From ZC4RG30 sp049841155 (GTDB taxonomy: Bacteria; Pseudomonadota; Gammaproteobacteria; Steroidobacterales; Steroidobacteraceae), in the NCBI GenBank assembly GCA_049841155.1, contig JASGHI010000004.1:62001-126000 (forward strand): a stretch of 64,000 bases of DNA, given 5' to 3'. The position numbers and the translations under genes are program-made. Position 1 is the first letter of the stretch; the number at the start of each line of letters is the position of its first letter. This document shows, piece by piece, positions 16,553 through 25,962 of the stretch. The notes under the pieces are model-generated. The model did not search any database and was not told where the DNA came from. It saw nothing but the letters and a program-made list of their open reading frames with translations.

Positions 16553-17230
16553 ATGCGATTCCGTGCAACCCCATCCCTGCTGTGCATTGCGCTGCTGCCG
16601 CTGGCAGCAGGGTGCATGCGCGCGCGGGTGGACGAATCGCGCGAAGTGGCCACCGCCATTGCCGCCGACGAGTCGGTGGTGGTGCTGGCCAAGCCGCAGA
16701 TCGAAGGCGCGGGTGCCGAAGCGGGCTTCCTCGATTGCGTGAGCAGTCACCTGGCTTCCGGCGGCGGGCAGAAGCTCAAGGTGCACGACAACGAGGCCTT
16801 TGCCGACAAACTCTTCCCCTGGTTTGAGCCCGGCACAGTGCCCACGCGTCCGGAAGGCGTGACGGCGGTGCTGCAGCAGCCCGGCGTTGCCGAGCAGGTG
16901 GCCGCCACCGGCGTGCGCTACGTGGTGTGGCTCGACGGCAGCACCCGCAAGACCGACAGCGGCGGCAGTCTCGCCTGTGCCGCCGCGCCCGGTGCGGCGG
17001 GCTGCTTCGGATTCGGCTGGTGGGAAAAGGAGTCGGCGTACGAGGCGACGATCTGGGATCTGCGCCAGTCCCGCTCCGTGGGTTCCGTGGGGACCAGTGT
17101 CACCGGCACCTCGGCCGTGGTGGGCGCGATCGTCCCCCTGCCTTTCATCGCGCGCGTGCAGGGCACGGCATGCAGCCGCATGGCGACCCAGCTGCGCAAT
17201 TTCCTCACCGGCACTTCCGCGGGCGGATGA
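16553..17230 (+). CDS. Putative lipoprotein, first gene of the kinase/vWA locus
   Basis: 225-residue lipoprotein. ATG 16553 gives a short basic start, a hydrophobic core SLLCIALLPLAAGC and the lipobox LAAGC (Cys about residue 20); longer upstream starts would bury it. The +2 residue is Met, so outer-membrane sorting is expected. The mature part has four further cysteines (SLACAAAPGAAGCFGFGWWEK and others) and a Gly/Ser/Thr-rich SVGSVGTSVTGTSAVVG stretch. I recognise no domain. A spaced GAGGCG precedes the ATG. Its stop overlaps the next gene (ATGATGG). Confidence 0.75.
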   Translation: MRFRATPSLLCIALLPLAAGCMRARVDESREVATAIAADESVVVLAKPQIEGAGAEAGFLDCVSSHLASGGGQKLKVHDNEAFADKLFPWFEPGTVPTRPEGVTAVLQQPGVAEQVAATGVRYVVWLDGSTRKTDSGGSLACAAAPGAAGCFGFGWWEKESAYEATIWDLRQSRSVGSVGTSVTGTSAVVGAIVPLPFIARVQGTACSRMATQLRNFLTGTSAGG

Positions 17231-17946
17231 TGGCCGAACGTACACGCATCGCTTTGCTCGCTTTGGTCCTGCTGCTGACCGGCTGTGCAAGCATGGGTGG
17301 TTCGAGCAGTGGCGGCGGCGCGGGCAGCAGCGGTAGCACCGGCGGCATTCCCGGTGGCACTGCCGGCACCAGCACCGGCACTGGCCCGATCGGCAGTGCC
17401 GGCACGGGTTCCGGTACATCAAGCCCGGACGGCCGCAGCGATGGCAGCGCCGGGACCGGATCGGGCAGCGGCACGGCGGGCTCCGCGGGCGACGCAAAGA
17501 CCAGCAGCGAGCGCCGTTCCGACATCGACGCGCGGCTCGATGCCTCGCTGGGCGGTTTCGACGACACCTTGCGCAAGGAACAGCAGGGCACGGCCCGGCA
17601 GCGCGATGCGGGTGCAGCGGCGCAGGCCGGCAGCTCCGCGGGCGATGAACCGGGACAGGGCCGCGGCGGTGAAGCCTCGCGCGACCGTTCCGGGGATCTG
17701 CGGTCGGAGGGTGCCTCCGGCCGTTCCGGCGGCAGCGAGGCCGGCGGCGAAGCACGGGATGGCCAGGCGGCCATGCCGCAGGGCGGCGGCGGTGGCGCGG
17801 CGCGCTCCATTCCGTCGGGCGAGGATGACGACATCATCGCGCGCCGTCTGCGCAAGGCGGCCGAGGAGGAGACCGATCCCGAGCTGAAGGAGAAGCTCTG
17901 GAAGGAATACCGCGACTACAAGGAAAACACGCGGGGCAGCCGATGA
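17227..17946 (+). CDS. Gly/Ser-rich low-complexity lipoprotein
   Basis: 239-residue lipoprotein with signal LLALVLLLTGCASMG, lipobox LLTGC. Residues about 28-90 are nearly pure Gly/Ser/Thr/Ala, a flexible tether; the middle is charged and Gly-rich; the final 50 residues are a Glu/Lys/Arg-rich helix (DDDIIARRLRKAAEEETDPE followed by KEKLWKEYRDYK). This architecture fits an outer-membrane-anchored tether that presents a short helical interaction module. No family recognised. It overlaps both neighbours by four bases or so. Confidence 0.75.
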   Translation: MMAERTRIALLALVLLLTGCASMGGSSSGGGAGSSGSTGGIPGGTAGTSTGTGPIGSAGTGSGTSSPDGRSDGSAGTGSGSGTAGSAGDAKTSSERRSDIDARLDASLGGFDDTLRKEQQGTARQRDAGAAAQAGSSAGDEPGQGRGGEASRDRSGDLRSEGASGRSGGSEAGGEARDGQAAMPQGGGGGAARSIPSGEDDDIIARRLRKAAEEETDPELKEKLWKEYRDYKENTRGSR

Positions 17947-19172
17947 TGAAACCGGCGCGCACACTGCTGCTGCTGGCCCTGCTGCCGCTGGCCGCCTGCG
18001 TGGTGCAGGAGGCGAAGCCCCTGCCGAAGCTGGAGGCCACGCAGGCGGTGCGCGAGATTCCGCCCGACGAGCGGCTCGACATCGTCGTGCACAGCTTCGA
18101 TCCCGGCATTCCCGAAGCGCTGGCCGGCGACGAGGATGCGCTGGCGAAGAAGCGCATCTATCCGGAGCTGCGCAAGGCCGAGGCGCGCTATTTCGCCGTG
18201 ACGCTGCGCAATACCCTGGAGACCTCGGCGCAGTGGGGCGCGGTGCGCGTGGCCCCGGCGGCGGCGAAGTTCGTCGATGTCAGCATCGACGGGCGCATCG
18301 TTGAATCCACCGGCAAGCACCTGGAACTGCAGATCACCGCGCGCGACGCGGCCGGCCGCGTGTGGATCGATGGCCGGCGCTACGAAGGCGATGCCGACAT
18401 CGGCAGCTACAAGACCGACGCCGCGCTGCAGGCGCGCGATCCCTTCCAGAATGTCTATTCGGCCATCGCCAATGACCTGGTTGCCGCGCGCAGCCGGCTC
18501 GGTCCGGCCGAGCTGCGCGACCTGCGGCGCGTCACGCAGCTGTCCTTCGCCGAGGATCTGGCGCCGGCCGCGCTGTCCGGCTATGTCACCACCGATACCC
18601 GCGCGAAACCGCCGCTGCGCCGCGCCGTGCGCCTGCCGGCCGCCGACGATCCGGTGGCGCTGCGCGTGGAGCGCATCCGCGAGCGCGACAGCGCCGTGAT
18701 CGACACGCTCGACGGCTACTACACCGGCTTTGCCGAGCAGATGCAGCAGTCCTACGGCGAGTTCCGCCGCACCTCCTACGACGAGGTGGAGAAGGAGGAC
18801 CGCGCCCGAGCCAGCGCCCGCACCCGCACCATCCTCGGTGCCGCGGCGGTGGCGGCAAGCGTGCTGGCCCCCGGCAGCTGCGACAGCAACGCCAGCTGCA
18901 ACCTGCAGAGCGCCCTGCGCTACGGCGGCGCCACGGGCGGCGTCGCGGCCTTCCTCTCGGGTCTGAAGAAATACGCCGATGCGCGTACCCATGCGCAGGC
19001 CCTGGGCGAACTGGCGCTGTCGTTCCAGTCCGAAGTGGCGCCGCAGGTTCTCGAGGTGGAGGGGCGCAGCCTGCGGCTGACGGGTACTGCAGACGAGCAG
19101 TACCGCGAGTGGCGCAAGCTGCTCGCCGAATATTACGCGGAAGAGGCCGCGCTCCCGGTCAGTGCACCCTGA
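17943..19172 (+). CDS. Putative lipoprotein of unknown family
   Basis: 409-residue lipoprotein; signal MMKPARTLLLLALLPLAAC with lipobox LAAC. The mature protein begins VVQEAKPLPKLEATQAVREIP; residues about 75-180 look like an ABC-type-transport or LpoB-like alpha/beta unit (VDVSIDGRIVESTGKHLELQ, AAGRVWIDGRRYEGDADIGSY), and the C-terminal half is largely helical with a short glycine/alanine hydrophobic segment (ILGAAAVAASVLAPGS). Cys pair CDSNASC about residues 316-322 may form a disulphide. Function unknown; gene order ties it to the downstream kinase. Confidence 0.75.
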   Translation: MMKPARTLLLLALLPLAACVVQEAKPLPKLEATQAVREIPPDERLDIVVHSFDPGIPEALAGDEDALAKKRIYPELRKAEARYFAVTLRNTLETSAQWGAVRVAPAAAKFVDVSIDGRIVESTGKHLELQITARDAAGRVWIDGRRYEGDADIGSYKTDAALQARDPFQNVYSAIANDLVAARSRLGPAELRDLRRVTQLSFAEDLAPAALSGYVTTDTRAKPPLRRAVRLPAADDPVALRVERIRERDSAVIDTLDGYYTGFAEQMQQSYGEFRRTSYDEVEKEDRARASARTRTILGAAAVAASVLAPGSCDSNASCNLQSALRYGGATGGVAAFLSGLKKYADARTHAQALGELALSFQSEVAPQVLEVEGRSLRLTGTADEQYREWRKLLAEYYAEEAALPVSAP

Positions 19173-19196
19173 CGGGAAGCTGATGGCAGGCGCCGC

Positions 19197-21335
19197 ATGA
19201 CGCTCCTTGAAACCGGCATCCGCATCGGCGGGCGTTTCCAGTTGCTGGAGCGCATCGGCGACGGCGGGCATGCGGAAATCTGGGCGGCCTGGGATGAAGT
19301 GCAGCAGCAGCGCATGGCGCTGAAGTTCCTGCATCCGCATCTGTGCAATGCCGGCGAGGCGCTGCTGGTGCTGCGCCACGAGGCGCAGATGGCGCGGCGC
19401 CTGGCGCATCCGGGCGTGCTGCGCACCGAGGATCCGCAACAGGACGGCAACCGCATCTTCCTGCCGATGGAACATGCCACCGGCGGAGACCTCAAGCGTC
19501 TGCGCGGCACTTCCTATCTGGAATCGGTGCCGGTGCTGATCCGCGTCGCGACCATCCTCGCGCATGCGCATGCCCTGGGCATCGTGCATCGGGACATCAA
19601 GCCCGGCAATGTGCTGTTCGACGCCGAAGGCAATGTGCGTCTGGCGGATTTCGGCACTTCTGCGCTGTGCGGCTCCGACCAGACACTGGCGGCCGGTTCG
19701 CCGTTCTCCGCAAGTCCCCAGCAGCTGGCCGGCGAGCCGGCTTCGCCCCTGGACGACATCTACGGGCTCGGCGCGCTCGCCTACGAGCTGCTGAGCGGCT
19801 ATCCGCCGTACTACCCGGATTTCGATCCGGTGCGTGTGCAGCAGCAGATGCCGCCGCCGGTGCGGCCGGCATTGCCCGCGCCGCCGCGGCTGACTCAGCT
19901 CGTGATGGCGATGCTGGCGCGTGATCCCCGCGAGCGCCCGCAAAGCATGGAGGCGGTGATCGACGTGCTGGGCGAGGCGCTGGCCGACACGCTGTCGGTG
20001 GAGAGCACCGGCACCGCGATGATCATCGAGAGTGTGCCTGTGCCGCAGGAGATGCTGCTCGATGCCGTGGAAGCGCCCGCACGCCGGCGGTGGCGTCCGG
20101 CTCTGGCCGTGATCGCACTGCTCGCCGTGGCGGCGGCCGGCTACATCGCGCTGCGCAATGGCGTGTTCGACAGTTCGCAGCCACAGCGCGGGCAGGACAC
20201 GGCAGCGCCGGATGCCGTGCCGGACGCGTCATCGCCGGCGCAATCTCCGGCACCGGCACCAGACTCGGCAGCCGCGCCGGATGCGCAAACGGTTCCGGCA
20301 GACGCAGCGCCGCCGGCAGCCGCGGCGCCGGAAGCCGTGCCGGCAGTGGCGGACAGCGCATCGGGCGCGCGGACCAGCGCGCAATCCGATGCCGGGGACG
20401 ATGCCCAAGCACGTGCACGAGCGCTTGCACTGGAAGCGGCCGCCCGTGAATTCGACCGCGAGATCGAGGCTGGCCAGCTGGCGCTGTCACGCGGACAACC
20501 GGCGCTGGCGCGCACGGCCTTCCAGCGCGCCGGGCGCATACGGCCCGATGCCGTCGAGGTGACGCTGGGTCTGGATGCCGCCGGACGTCTGGACCGGGTG
20601 CTCCAGCTGCACACCCAGGGCGTGCAGGCCGAAGCTGCCGGCCAGCTGCCGCTGGCGCGCGAGCGCTTCGCCGCAGCGCTGGCGCTGGATGGCCGTTTCG
20701 CGCCGGCGATCGAGGGCCGCGACCGTGTTGCGGCCAGACTCGCGGCGGACGAGCGCGCTGCCGCGCAGCGCGCCAGCGTGGTCGAGCGCAGCGCGCAGAA
20801 TGCGCGCGACCAGCGCACGGGGGCGGAGCTGGAAGCGGCGGAGCGCTGGCGCGACGCGCAGGTGCTGTACCAGACGGCCTACGGCCGCGATCCGGCTGCC
20901 ACGTTTGCGCGCGAAGGCGTCGAACGTGCACGGCAGCGCGCGGATTTCGCCATGCAGCTGGACGACTTCATCAATCGTCCCGCGCGGCTCTCCGACCGCA
21001 ATGTCCGGCTCGCCGCCGAACAGGCGCTGGCTGCGGGCCGCGCCCTGCAGCCGGCGGGCCCCAAGCTCACGCAGCAGCTCTCGCAGCTGGCATCGCTGCT
21101 CGCCGCACAGACCGTGGCGGCGCGCGTGGAGATCACCTCCGACAACAGCACTGAGGTGCGCATCGCGCGGGTCGGCGAGCTGGGACGATTCATGACTCGT
21201 GAGCTCGATCTGCCGCCGGGCAGCTACACCGTCACCGGCACGCGTGCGGGCTATCGCGACGTGCGTTTCGAGCTCACCATCCGGCCCGGGCAGAGCAGCG
21301 CCAAGCTGGTGGTGGAATGCACCGAACGGATCTGA
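19197..21335 (+). CDS. Membrane Ser/Thr protein kinase with periplasmic PEGA-like C-terminus
   Basis: 712 residues. Residues 12-265 form a Hanks-type kinase: glycine loop RIGDGGHAEIW, Lys43 (ALKFL), Glu62, HRDIKPGN (131-138) and DFG (151-153), all catalytic positions intact. A single membrane helix spans about 301-319 (PALAVIALLAVAAAGYIAL). The exported part is Ala/Pro-rich, then helical/TPR-like (residues 390-600), ending in a PEGA-like beta domain (LPPGSYTVTGTRAGYRDV). Expected to sense the envelope and phosphorylate cytoplasmic partners such as the FHA proteins encoded by this locus. First cytoplasmic enzyme of the cluster, 24 bases after the third lipoprotein. Confidence 0.92.
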   Translation: MTLLETGIRIGGRFQLLERIGDGGHAEIWAAWDEVQQQRMALKFLHPHLCNAGEALLVLRHEAQMARRLAHPGVLRTEDPQQDGNRIFLPMEHATGGDLKRLRGTSYLESVPVLIRVATILAHAHALGIVHRDIKPGNVLFDAEGNVRLADFGTSALCGSDQTLAAGSPFSASPQQLAGEPASPLDDIYGLGALAYELLSGYPPYYPDFDPVRVQQQMPPPVRPALPAPPRLTQLVMAMLARDPRERPQSMEAVIDVLGEALADTLSVESTGTAMIIESVPVPQEMLLDAVEAPARRRWRPALAVIALLAVAAAGYIALRNGVFDSSQPQRGQDTAAPDAVPDASSPAQSPAPAPDSAAAPDAQTVPADAAPPAAAAPEAVPAVADSASGARTSAQSDAGDDAQARARALALEAAAREFDREIEAGQLALSRGQPALARTAFQRAGRIRPDAVEVTLGLDAAGRLDRVLQLHTQGVQAEAAGQLPLARERFAAALALDGRFAPAIEGRDRVAARLAADERAAAQRASVVERSAQNARDQRTGAELEAAERWRDAQVLYQTAYGRDPAATFAREGVERARQRADFAMQLDDFINRPARLSDRNVRLAAEQALAAGRALQPAGPKLTQQLSQLASLLAAQTVAARVEITSDNSTEVRIARVGELGRFMTRELDLPPGSYTVTGTRAGYRDVRFELTIRPGQSSAKLVVECTERI

Positions 21336-21342
21336 ACGCCTG

Positions 21343-23412
21343 ATGTCATTCCCGTCGCTGATCGTCCATGAGGCTGGCGGCTCGCGCAGCCTGCCGTTGC
21401 CGCTGCGCCTTGCAGGCGATGCCGCGGATGTGGCGCTGCCGGCTGCAGTGGAAGGCCGTGCCCGCATCGAATCCGCCGCCGGCCAGTGGTGGCTGCGTCT
21501 TGCCGGTGTCACCGTGCGCCTCAACGGGCGGCTGCAGCAGGGTGATGCGCAGCTGCACTCCGGCGACGTGATCGAGATCGGCGGCGCTCAGCTGGTGCTG
21601 CGCACCGAGGCGCCTGCGCCGCGCCTGGAGATCTATCCGCTGCGCGGCAATGAAACCATTGCTCCGCTGGAGACGGTGCCGCTGCCCGGTGAAGAGATTG
21701 CTGCCGGAACGCGCGAGATCCGCGTGGCCGAGGAGACATCTGCAATTGCAGCCGGCCCGGCCGCGGCCACCGGCGCTTCCATGGCCCGCCGGCTTGGCCT
21801 CGTCGCCTTGCTCATGGCCGCGGTGCTGGCGGTGATCGGCGTTTCGCGCATCGTGCCGCTGCGGCTCGACATCACGCCGCAGGATGCGAAGGTGGGCATC
21901 GATGGATGGCACTGGCTCTGGGGGCGGCAGCTGCTGGCCGTGCGCGGCAGCCATGTTCTCGAGGTTGCCAGCCCCGGCTACCGCAGCGAGCGGCGGCAGA
22001 TCGACGTGGACCGCACGCTGGCTGCGACGGCACTGCGTATCGAGCTCGCGCCTCTGCCCGGCATGCTGAGCATCGATACGCAGGGCGTGCAGGCCGAAGT
22101 CCTCGTCGACGGCACGCCTGCCGGCTCCGCGCCCGGTGTGATCGAGCTTGAGGCGGGGCAGCGCCAGGTGGTGCTGCGCGCGCCGCGTCATCTGGATTTC
22201 TCCGCCGAGGTGCAGATCGAAGGCCGGGGACAGGAGCAGTCGCTCGCCGCCATGCTGGAGCCGGCATGGGGATGGCTCGAGGTGGATTCGCGTCCGGCGG
22301 GTGCGCAGGTGATCGTGGATGGCAAGGCGCTTGGCAATGCGCCGCAGCGTGTGGAGCTGGATTCCGGTCTGCACCAGCTGGAGCTGCGCGCCGCAGGTCA
22401 GCGCGGCTGGCGCAGCCAGGTGGCCATCACTGCCGGCGAGACTCTCGCGCTCGGCGCCGTGGACCTGGCGCGCGCCGCGCCGCGGGTCGCGGCGGCTGCG
22501 CCCCCGCCGGCTGCCGCGGTGCCTGCCGAAACGCAAACGTCCGCCGCCGCGCCTGCCGAGCCTCCGCGGCCGCGCATCCAGAGTCCGCTGTTGGGCACGC
22601 TGATCCTCGTTCCCGCCGGCAGCTTCCAGCAGGGCAGCGAGCGCCGCGAGCAGGGCCGGCGCGCCAACGAGACCCTGCGTCAGGTCACGCTGTCACAGCC
22701 TTTCTATCTTGCCGAGCGGGAGGTGACCAATGCGCAGTTCCGTGCCTTCCGCACTGTGCATGCCTCGGGCATCGCCGCCGACCGCACGCTCGATCTGGAC
22801 CAGTACGCCGTATCCAGCGTGAGCTGGGACGATGCGGTGGCCTTCTGCAACTGGCTTTCGCAACGCGAAGGACTGCCGCTGGCCTACGAACGTCGCGACG
22901 GCCGCTGGCAGCTCGTCGAACCGTTTACCCACGGTTACCGTCTGCCCACCGAGGCAGAATGGGAGTACGCCGCGCGCTACGTGGATGGCCGCAGTTTCCG
23001 CCGTTACAGCTGGGGCGATGCATTGCCGCCACCGGCCGGCGCGGAAAATCTCGCCGGCGCCGAGGTCAATGCCGGCGTGCTGCCGGCCCGCGCGCAACCG
23101 GTGCTGCCGGACTACCGCGACGAACATGCGGTGGTCGCGCCGGTGGGCAGCTATGCGCGCAATGCACTGGGCTTCGCCGACATGGACGGCAATGTGTCGG
23201 AATGGATGCACGATACCTATGCTTCGCTGCTGCCCGCCGAGCCGGTGACCGATCCGCGCGGCGACGGTACTGCCGGAGCGCATGTGATCCGCGGCGCGAA
23301 CTGGCACAGCAGCAATGTGGCCGAGCTGCGTCTGGCCTGGCGCGATCGCGCCGCCACGGCACAGCAGACCCTGGGATTCCGCGTCGCGCGCAGCGCGAAG
23401 GAGATGCCATGA
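21343..23412 (+). CDS. FHA-like / PEGA / SUMF1 (formylglycine-enzyme-like) membrane protein
   Basis: 689 residues in four parts. Residues 1-90 form an FHA/YscD-like cytoplasmic domain (RIESAAGQWWLRLAGVTVRL, HSGDVIEIGGAQLVL) that lacks the classical GR and SxxH phosphothreonine contacts. A membrane helix is near 148-168 (LGLVALLMAAVLAVIGVSRI). Two PEGA-type repeats follow (GMLSIDTQGVQAEVLVDGTP; GWLEVDSRPAGAQVIVDGKA). The C-terminal 270 residues are a SUMF1/FGE domain: LVPAGSFQQGS, REVTNAQFRAF, SVSWDDAVAFCNWLS, YRLPTEAEWEYAAR, DMDGNVSEWMHD and RGANWHSS. Catalytic FGE cysteines are not evident, so a structural or ligand-binding role is likelier. Start ATG 21343 lies 7 bases after the kinase stop. 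Confidence 0.9.
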   Translation: MSFPSLIVHEAGGSRSLPLPLRLAGDAADVALPAAVEGRARIESAAGQWWLRLAGVTVRLNGRLQQGDAQLHSGDVIEIGGAQLVLRTEAPAPRLEIYPLRGNETIAPLETVPLPGEEIAAGTREIRVAEETSAIAAGPAAATGASMARRLGLVALLMAAVLAVIGVSRIVPLRLDITPQDAKVGIDGWHWLWGRQLLAVRGSHVLEVASPGYRSERRQIDVDRTLAATALRIELAPLPGMLSIDTQGVQAEVLVDGTPAGSAPGVIELEAGQRQVVLRAPRHLDFSAEVQIEGRGQEQSLAAMLEPAWGWLEVDSRPAGAQVIVDGKALGNAPQRVELDSGLHQLELRAAGQRGWRSQVAITAGETLALGAVDLARAAPRVAAAAPPPAAAVPAETQTSAAAPAEPPRPRIQSPLLGTLILVPAGSFQQGSERREQGRRANETLRQVTLSQPFYLAEREVTNAQFRAFRTVHASGIAADRTLDLDQYAVSSVSWDDAVAFCNWLSQREGLPLAYERRDGRWQLVEPFTHGYRLPTEAEWEYAARYVDGRSFRRYSWGDALPPPAGAENLAGAEVNAGVLPARAQPVLPDYRDEHAVVAPVGSYARNALGFADMDGNVSEWMHDTYASLLPAEPVTDPRGDGTAGAHVIRGANWHSSNVAELRLAWRDRAATAQQTLGFRVARSAKEMP

Positions 23413-23621
23413 AGAATCTGTTCCGGCCCCTGCTGCTTGCCGCCGGGGGCGCATTGGCGCTGCTGCTGGGGCCCCTGCGCGCGCAGGAAGCGCCGCCTTC
23501 TCCGCCTCCCGCCGAGCAGTCCGCGCCACCTGAATCGGCAGCGGCCGCGGAAGAACCCGCGCCCGCGGACGGTGAGGGTCTCTCGGCCGACAACAGCCTG
23601 AGTTTCCCGGTCGACATCTGA
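23409..23621 (+). CDS. Small exported Pro/Ala-rich protein
   Basis: 70 residues: a signal peptide (RPLLLAAGGALALLLGPLRA, cleavage before QEAPP) and an acidic Pro/Ala/Glu-rich mature segment of about 43 residues ending LSADNSLSFPVDI. It overlaps the SUMF1 gene by four bases and its stop TGA overlaps the next start (TGATG), so it is embedded in the operon and unlikely to be spurious. The hydrophobic C-terminal tail SLSFPVDI could be a docking peptide. No family recognised. Confidence 0.65.
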   Translation: MKNLFRPLLLAAGGALALLLGPLRAQEAPPSPPPAEQSAPPESAAAAEEPAPADGEGLSADNSLSFPVDI

Positions 23622-24871
23622 TGCGTGGACTGCAGGCCAATGACTGGCTGCCCGCCCTGGGCGAAGACGGCGCGGCGCTGGCGTTGCCGGTGGCCGCATC
23701 GCTGTCCCGCGGCCAGGGCATCGTGCCGGCGCTGGCTCCCATCGTGGCGGCGGCGCGCGCCGCGGGCAGCACATCCGCTGCGGCCCTGTGGGTGGCCACG
23801 CCCTCGCATCTTCCCGTCACCGCCATGTCCGATCTGCTGCGCGAACTGCGGCTTGCCGGCTGTGCGGTGCAGGGCTTCGTCGATGCGGCCGTAGCCGTGG
23901 GTGCCTGGCTGCAGCGTCCGGGCACGGCCCTGGCGCTGGATATCGGTGCGCGTAGTTCGGTGATCAGCGTCGTCGTCAGCGAAGGTGAGGATTACCGCCT
24001 GCGGCGCAGCGTGACGCTGGCCATGGGCGCACAGGATCTGCACGACGCCTGGCTGCGCATGCTCGGCGCCTCGATGGTGCGGCAGTGGCGCTTCGATCCT
24101 CTCGACGATCCGGCGCATGAACGCGCACTGCGTCTGGCATTGCCGCAGCTGCTGGAAAGCGCAGCGGCCACGGGCAGCGCCCAGCTGACCTTGCCGGTGG
24201 ATGGGCGCGAACTGCAGCTGGCGCTGTCGCGCGATCAGTTCGAGCTGGCCGTGCACGAGCTGCTGCAGGGGCTGGGCGACGCATTGCAGGCCCTGTGCGC
24301 GGCGCTGGGAGAGTGCGAACTGCGGATGACGGCCGATGCCTTGCGCTGGCCGGGACTGCGTGCCGCGCTGGCCCGGGCCGGATCGCGTCCGCTGCTGGCG
24401 CTGGCACCGGGTGCCGCGGCCCGCGCCGTGAGCCTGCTGCCGCCCGCCGGCGGTGCCGATGGCGCCGTGCAGTACCTCACCCAGCTGCCGGCGATGAGCC
24501 AGCCTGCACCGGCGGAGATCGCCGAGTGGTCCGATGCCGGAGCGGGGCATGCCGCCGAGGCGCCGACTCATCTGGTATTCCGCGGCCGCGCCCTTGCCAT
24601 CGGGCAGGGCCTGGTGCTGGGGCGTGATCCCGGCGCCGGGCCCGGCGCATTGCAGTTGCCGGAAGGCATTGCCGGCTTGTCGCGCCGCCATTGCACCTTG
24701 CTGCGCACGGGTGCGGAGACGGTGCTGGTGGATCACTCGCGCTACGGCAGCTTCGTCGACGGCATGCGCGTGAACGGCCGCGCGCTGCTTGCGGCCGGCA
24801 GCGTGCTGCGGCTGGGCACGCCGGGCATCGAGCTGCCGCTCATCGCACTGGGCAGCACCGCGGGTCCGTGA
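23621..24871 (+). CDS. Actin/Hsp70-like ATPase fold protein with C-terminal FHA domain
   Basis: 416 residues. The N-terminal 290 residues look like an actin/Hsp70-superfamily domain: a phosphate-1-like loop ALALDIGARSSVISVVV near residue 106, followed by strands and ALSRDQFELAVHELLQGLGD, the pattern of DnaK-family subdomains. Residues about 325-410 are an FHA domain with LVLGRDPGAG, LSRRHCTLL and VDHSRYGSFVDGMRVNG, so phosphothreonine binding is plausible. No signal peptide. Start and stop overlap both neighbours by one base (TGATG on each side). A likely cytoplasmic target or reader of the kinase. Confidence 0.8.
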   Translation: MRGLQANDWLPALGEDGAALALPVAASLSRGQGIVPALAPIVAAARAAGSTSAAALWVATPSHLPVTAMSDLLRELRLAGCAVQGFVDAAVAVGAWLQRPGTALALDIGARSSVISVVVSEGEDYRLRRSVTLAMGAQDLHDAWLRMLGASMVRQWRFDPLDDPAHERALRLALPQLLESAAATGSAQLTLPVDGRELQLALSRDQFELAVHELLQGLGDALQALCAALGECELRMTADALRWPGLRAALARAGSRPLLALAPGAAARAVSLLPPAGGADGAVQYLTQLPAMSQPAPAEIAEWSDAGAGHAAEAPTHLVFRGRALAIGQGLVLGRDPGAGPGALQLPEGIAGLSRRHCTLLRTGAETVLVDHSRYGSFVDGMRVNGRALLAAGSVLRLGTPGIELPLIALGSTAGP

Positions 24872-25962
24872 TGCGCCGCCGCCGCGTCGAGGTGTTCAGC
24901 CTCTCCTTCCTCGACTGCATCTGCTGCGGTTTCGGCGCCGTGGTGCTGATCTACACCGTGCTCGCCGCGCGCTCGGGAGCCGAGCGCATCGAACGCAGCG
25001 ATGAGCTCGCCGCGGAGGTGAACCGCGTCGAGGAAGAAGTGCTGCTGGGCGCGCGCAATCTGGTCGTGCTGCGCAACACGCTGGAGAAAACCGAGTCCGA
25101 CACGGCACGCGCCGCGGCGCGCACCACCGCGCTGCTGGCCGAGATTGCCGCCACGCGCGATGAAGCCATCCGCGTCGGCGCCACCAGCATGGCGCAGCGC
25201 GAACACATCGACCGTCTCAAGGCGGATCTCAAATCGCTCGAAGAAGGCACGCGGCGCCTGCAGGCCGGCGCGCTGCAGAAGGCGCCGGAGGGCGAGCGCG
25301 TGCGCGCCTTCCGCGGCACCGGCAACCGCCGCTACATCACCGGCGTGCAGCTCAAGGGCAAGCGCATCCTGGTGCTGGTCGACCGGTCGGCCAGCATGGT
25401 CGATGAAGATCTGGTGCAGATCCTGAAGCTGCGCAACCAGCCCGAAGCCGTGCGCCGCGCCGCGCCCAAATGGCGCCAGACCGTGGACATCGCCGACTGG
25501 CTCGCCACCCAGTTTCCGCCCGGCAGCCAGTTCCAGATGTATGCCTTCAACACGCGGGTCCAGGAACTGGTACCGGGGCGCCAGGGGCAGTGGCTCGATG
25601 CCGCCGATCCGAAGCTGCTCGGTCAGGCCGTGGAAGCCTTGCGCGGCCTCACGCCCGAGGACGGCACCAGCCTCATCAACGCCTTTGCGTCGATCCGCAA
25701 ACTCTCGCCGCTGCCCGACCAGGTGGTGCTGATCACCGACGGGCTGCCCACGCAGGGCGCCGAGCGCGGACTGCGCCGTGTCGTCAGCGTTGCGCAGCGT
25801 TCGCGGCTGTTCGACGAGGCGCAGCGCAGCCTGCCCTCCAGTGTGCCGGTGGACGTGATCCTGCTGCCGCTGCTGGGCGAGCCGCCGGCGCCGCACCAGT
25901 TCTGGAGTCTGGCGCGCGCCACCGGCGGCCAATTCCTGATGCCTGCGCGGGACTGGCCATGA
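24871..25962 (+). CDS. Membrane-anchored vWA protein 1 (CICCGFGA motif)
   Basis: 363 residues. The first 33 residues form an N-terminal membrane anchor with the motif EVFSLSFLDCICCGFGA (residues 7-23) running into VVLIYTVL. A coiled coil covers about 38-125, then a vWA domain from about 165: MIDAS DxSxS as LVDRSASM, the threonine loop in EDGTSLINAF, and the Asp in LITDGLPT. All three metal-coordinating elements are intact, so metal-dependent protein binding is expected on the far side of the membrane. Gene overlaps: one base with the previous stop, four with the next start. Confidence 0.88.
   Translation: MRRRRVEVFSLSFLDCICCGFGAVVLIYTVLAARSGAERIERSDELAAEVNRVEEEVLLGARNLVVLRNTLEKTESDTARAAARTTALLAEIAATRDEAIRVGATSMAQREHIDRLKADLKSLEEGTRRLQAGALQKAPEGERVRAFRGTGNRRYITGVQLKGKRILVLVDRSASMVDEDLVQILKLRNQPEAVRRAAPKWRQTVDIADWLATQFPPGSQFQMYAFNTRVQELVPGRQGQWLDAADPKLLGQAVEALRGLTPEDGTSLINAFASIRKLSPLPDQVVLITDGLPTQGAERGLRRVVSVAQRSRLFDEAQRSLPSSVPVDVILLPLLGEPPAPHQFWSLARATGGQFLMPARDWP
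24889..24939 (+). repeat. Repeat copy A: 51-bp segment encoding the CICCGFGA motif
   Basis: These 51 bases match 25983-26033 except at two synonymous third positions (ctgctgcggt versus ctgttgcggc region). Both copies encode the same 17 residues at the same place in adjacent vWA genes. Flanking sequence diverges immediately. Confidence 0.9.
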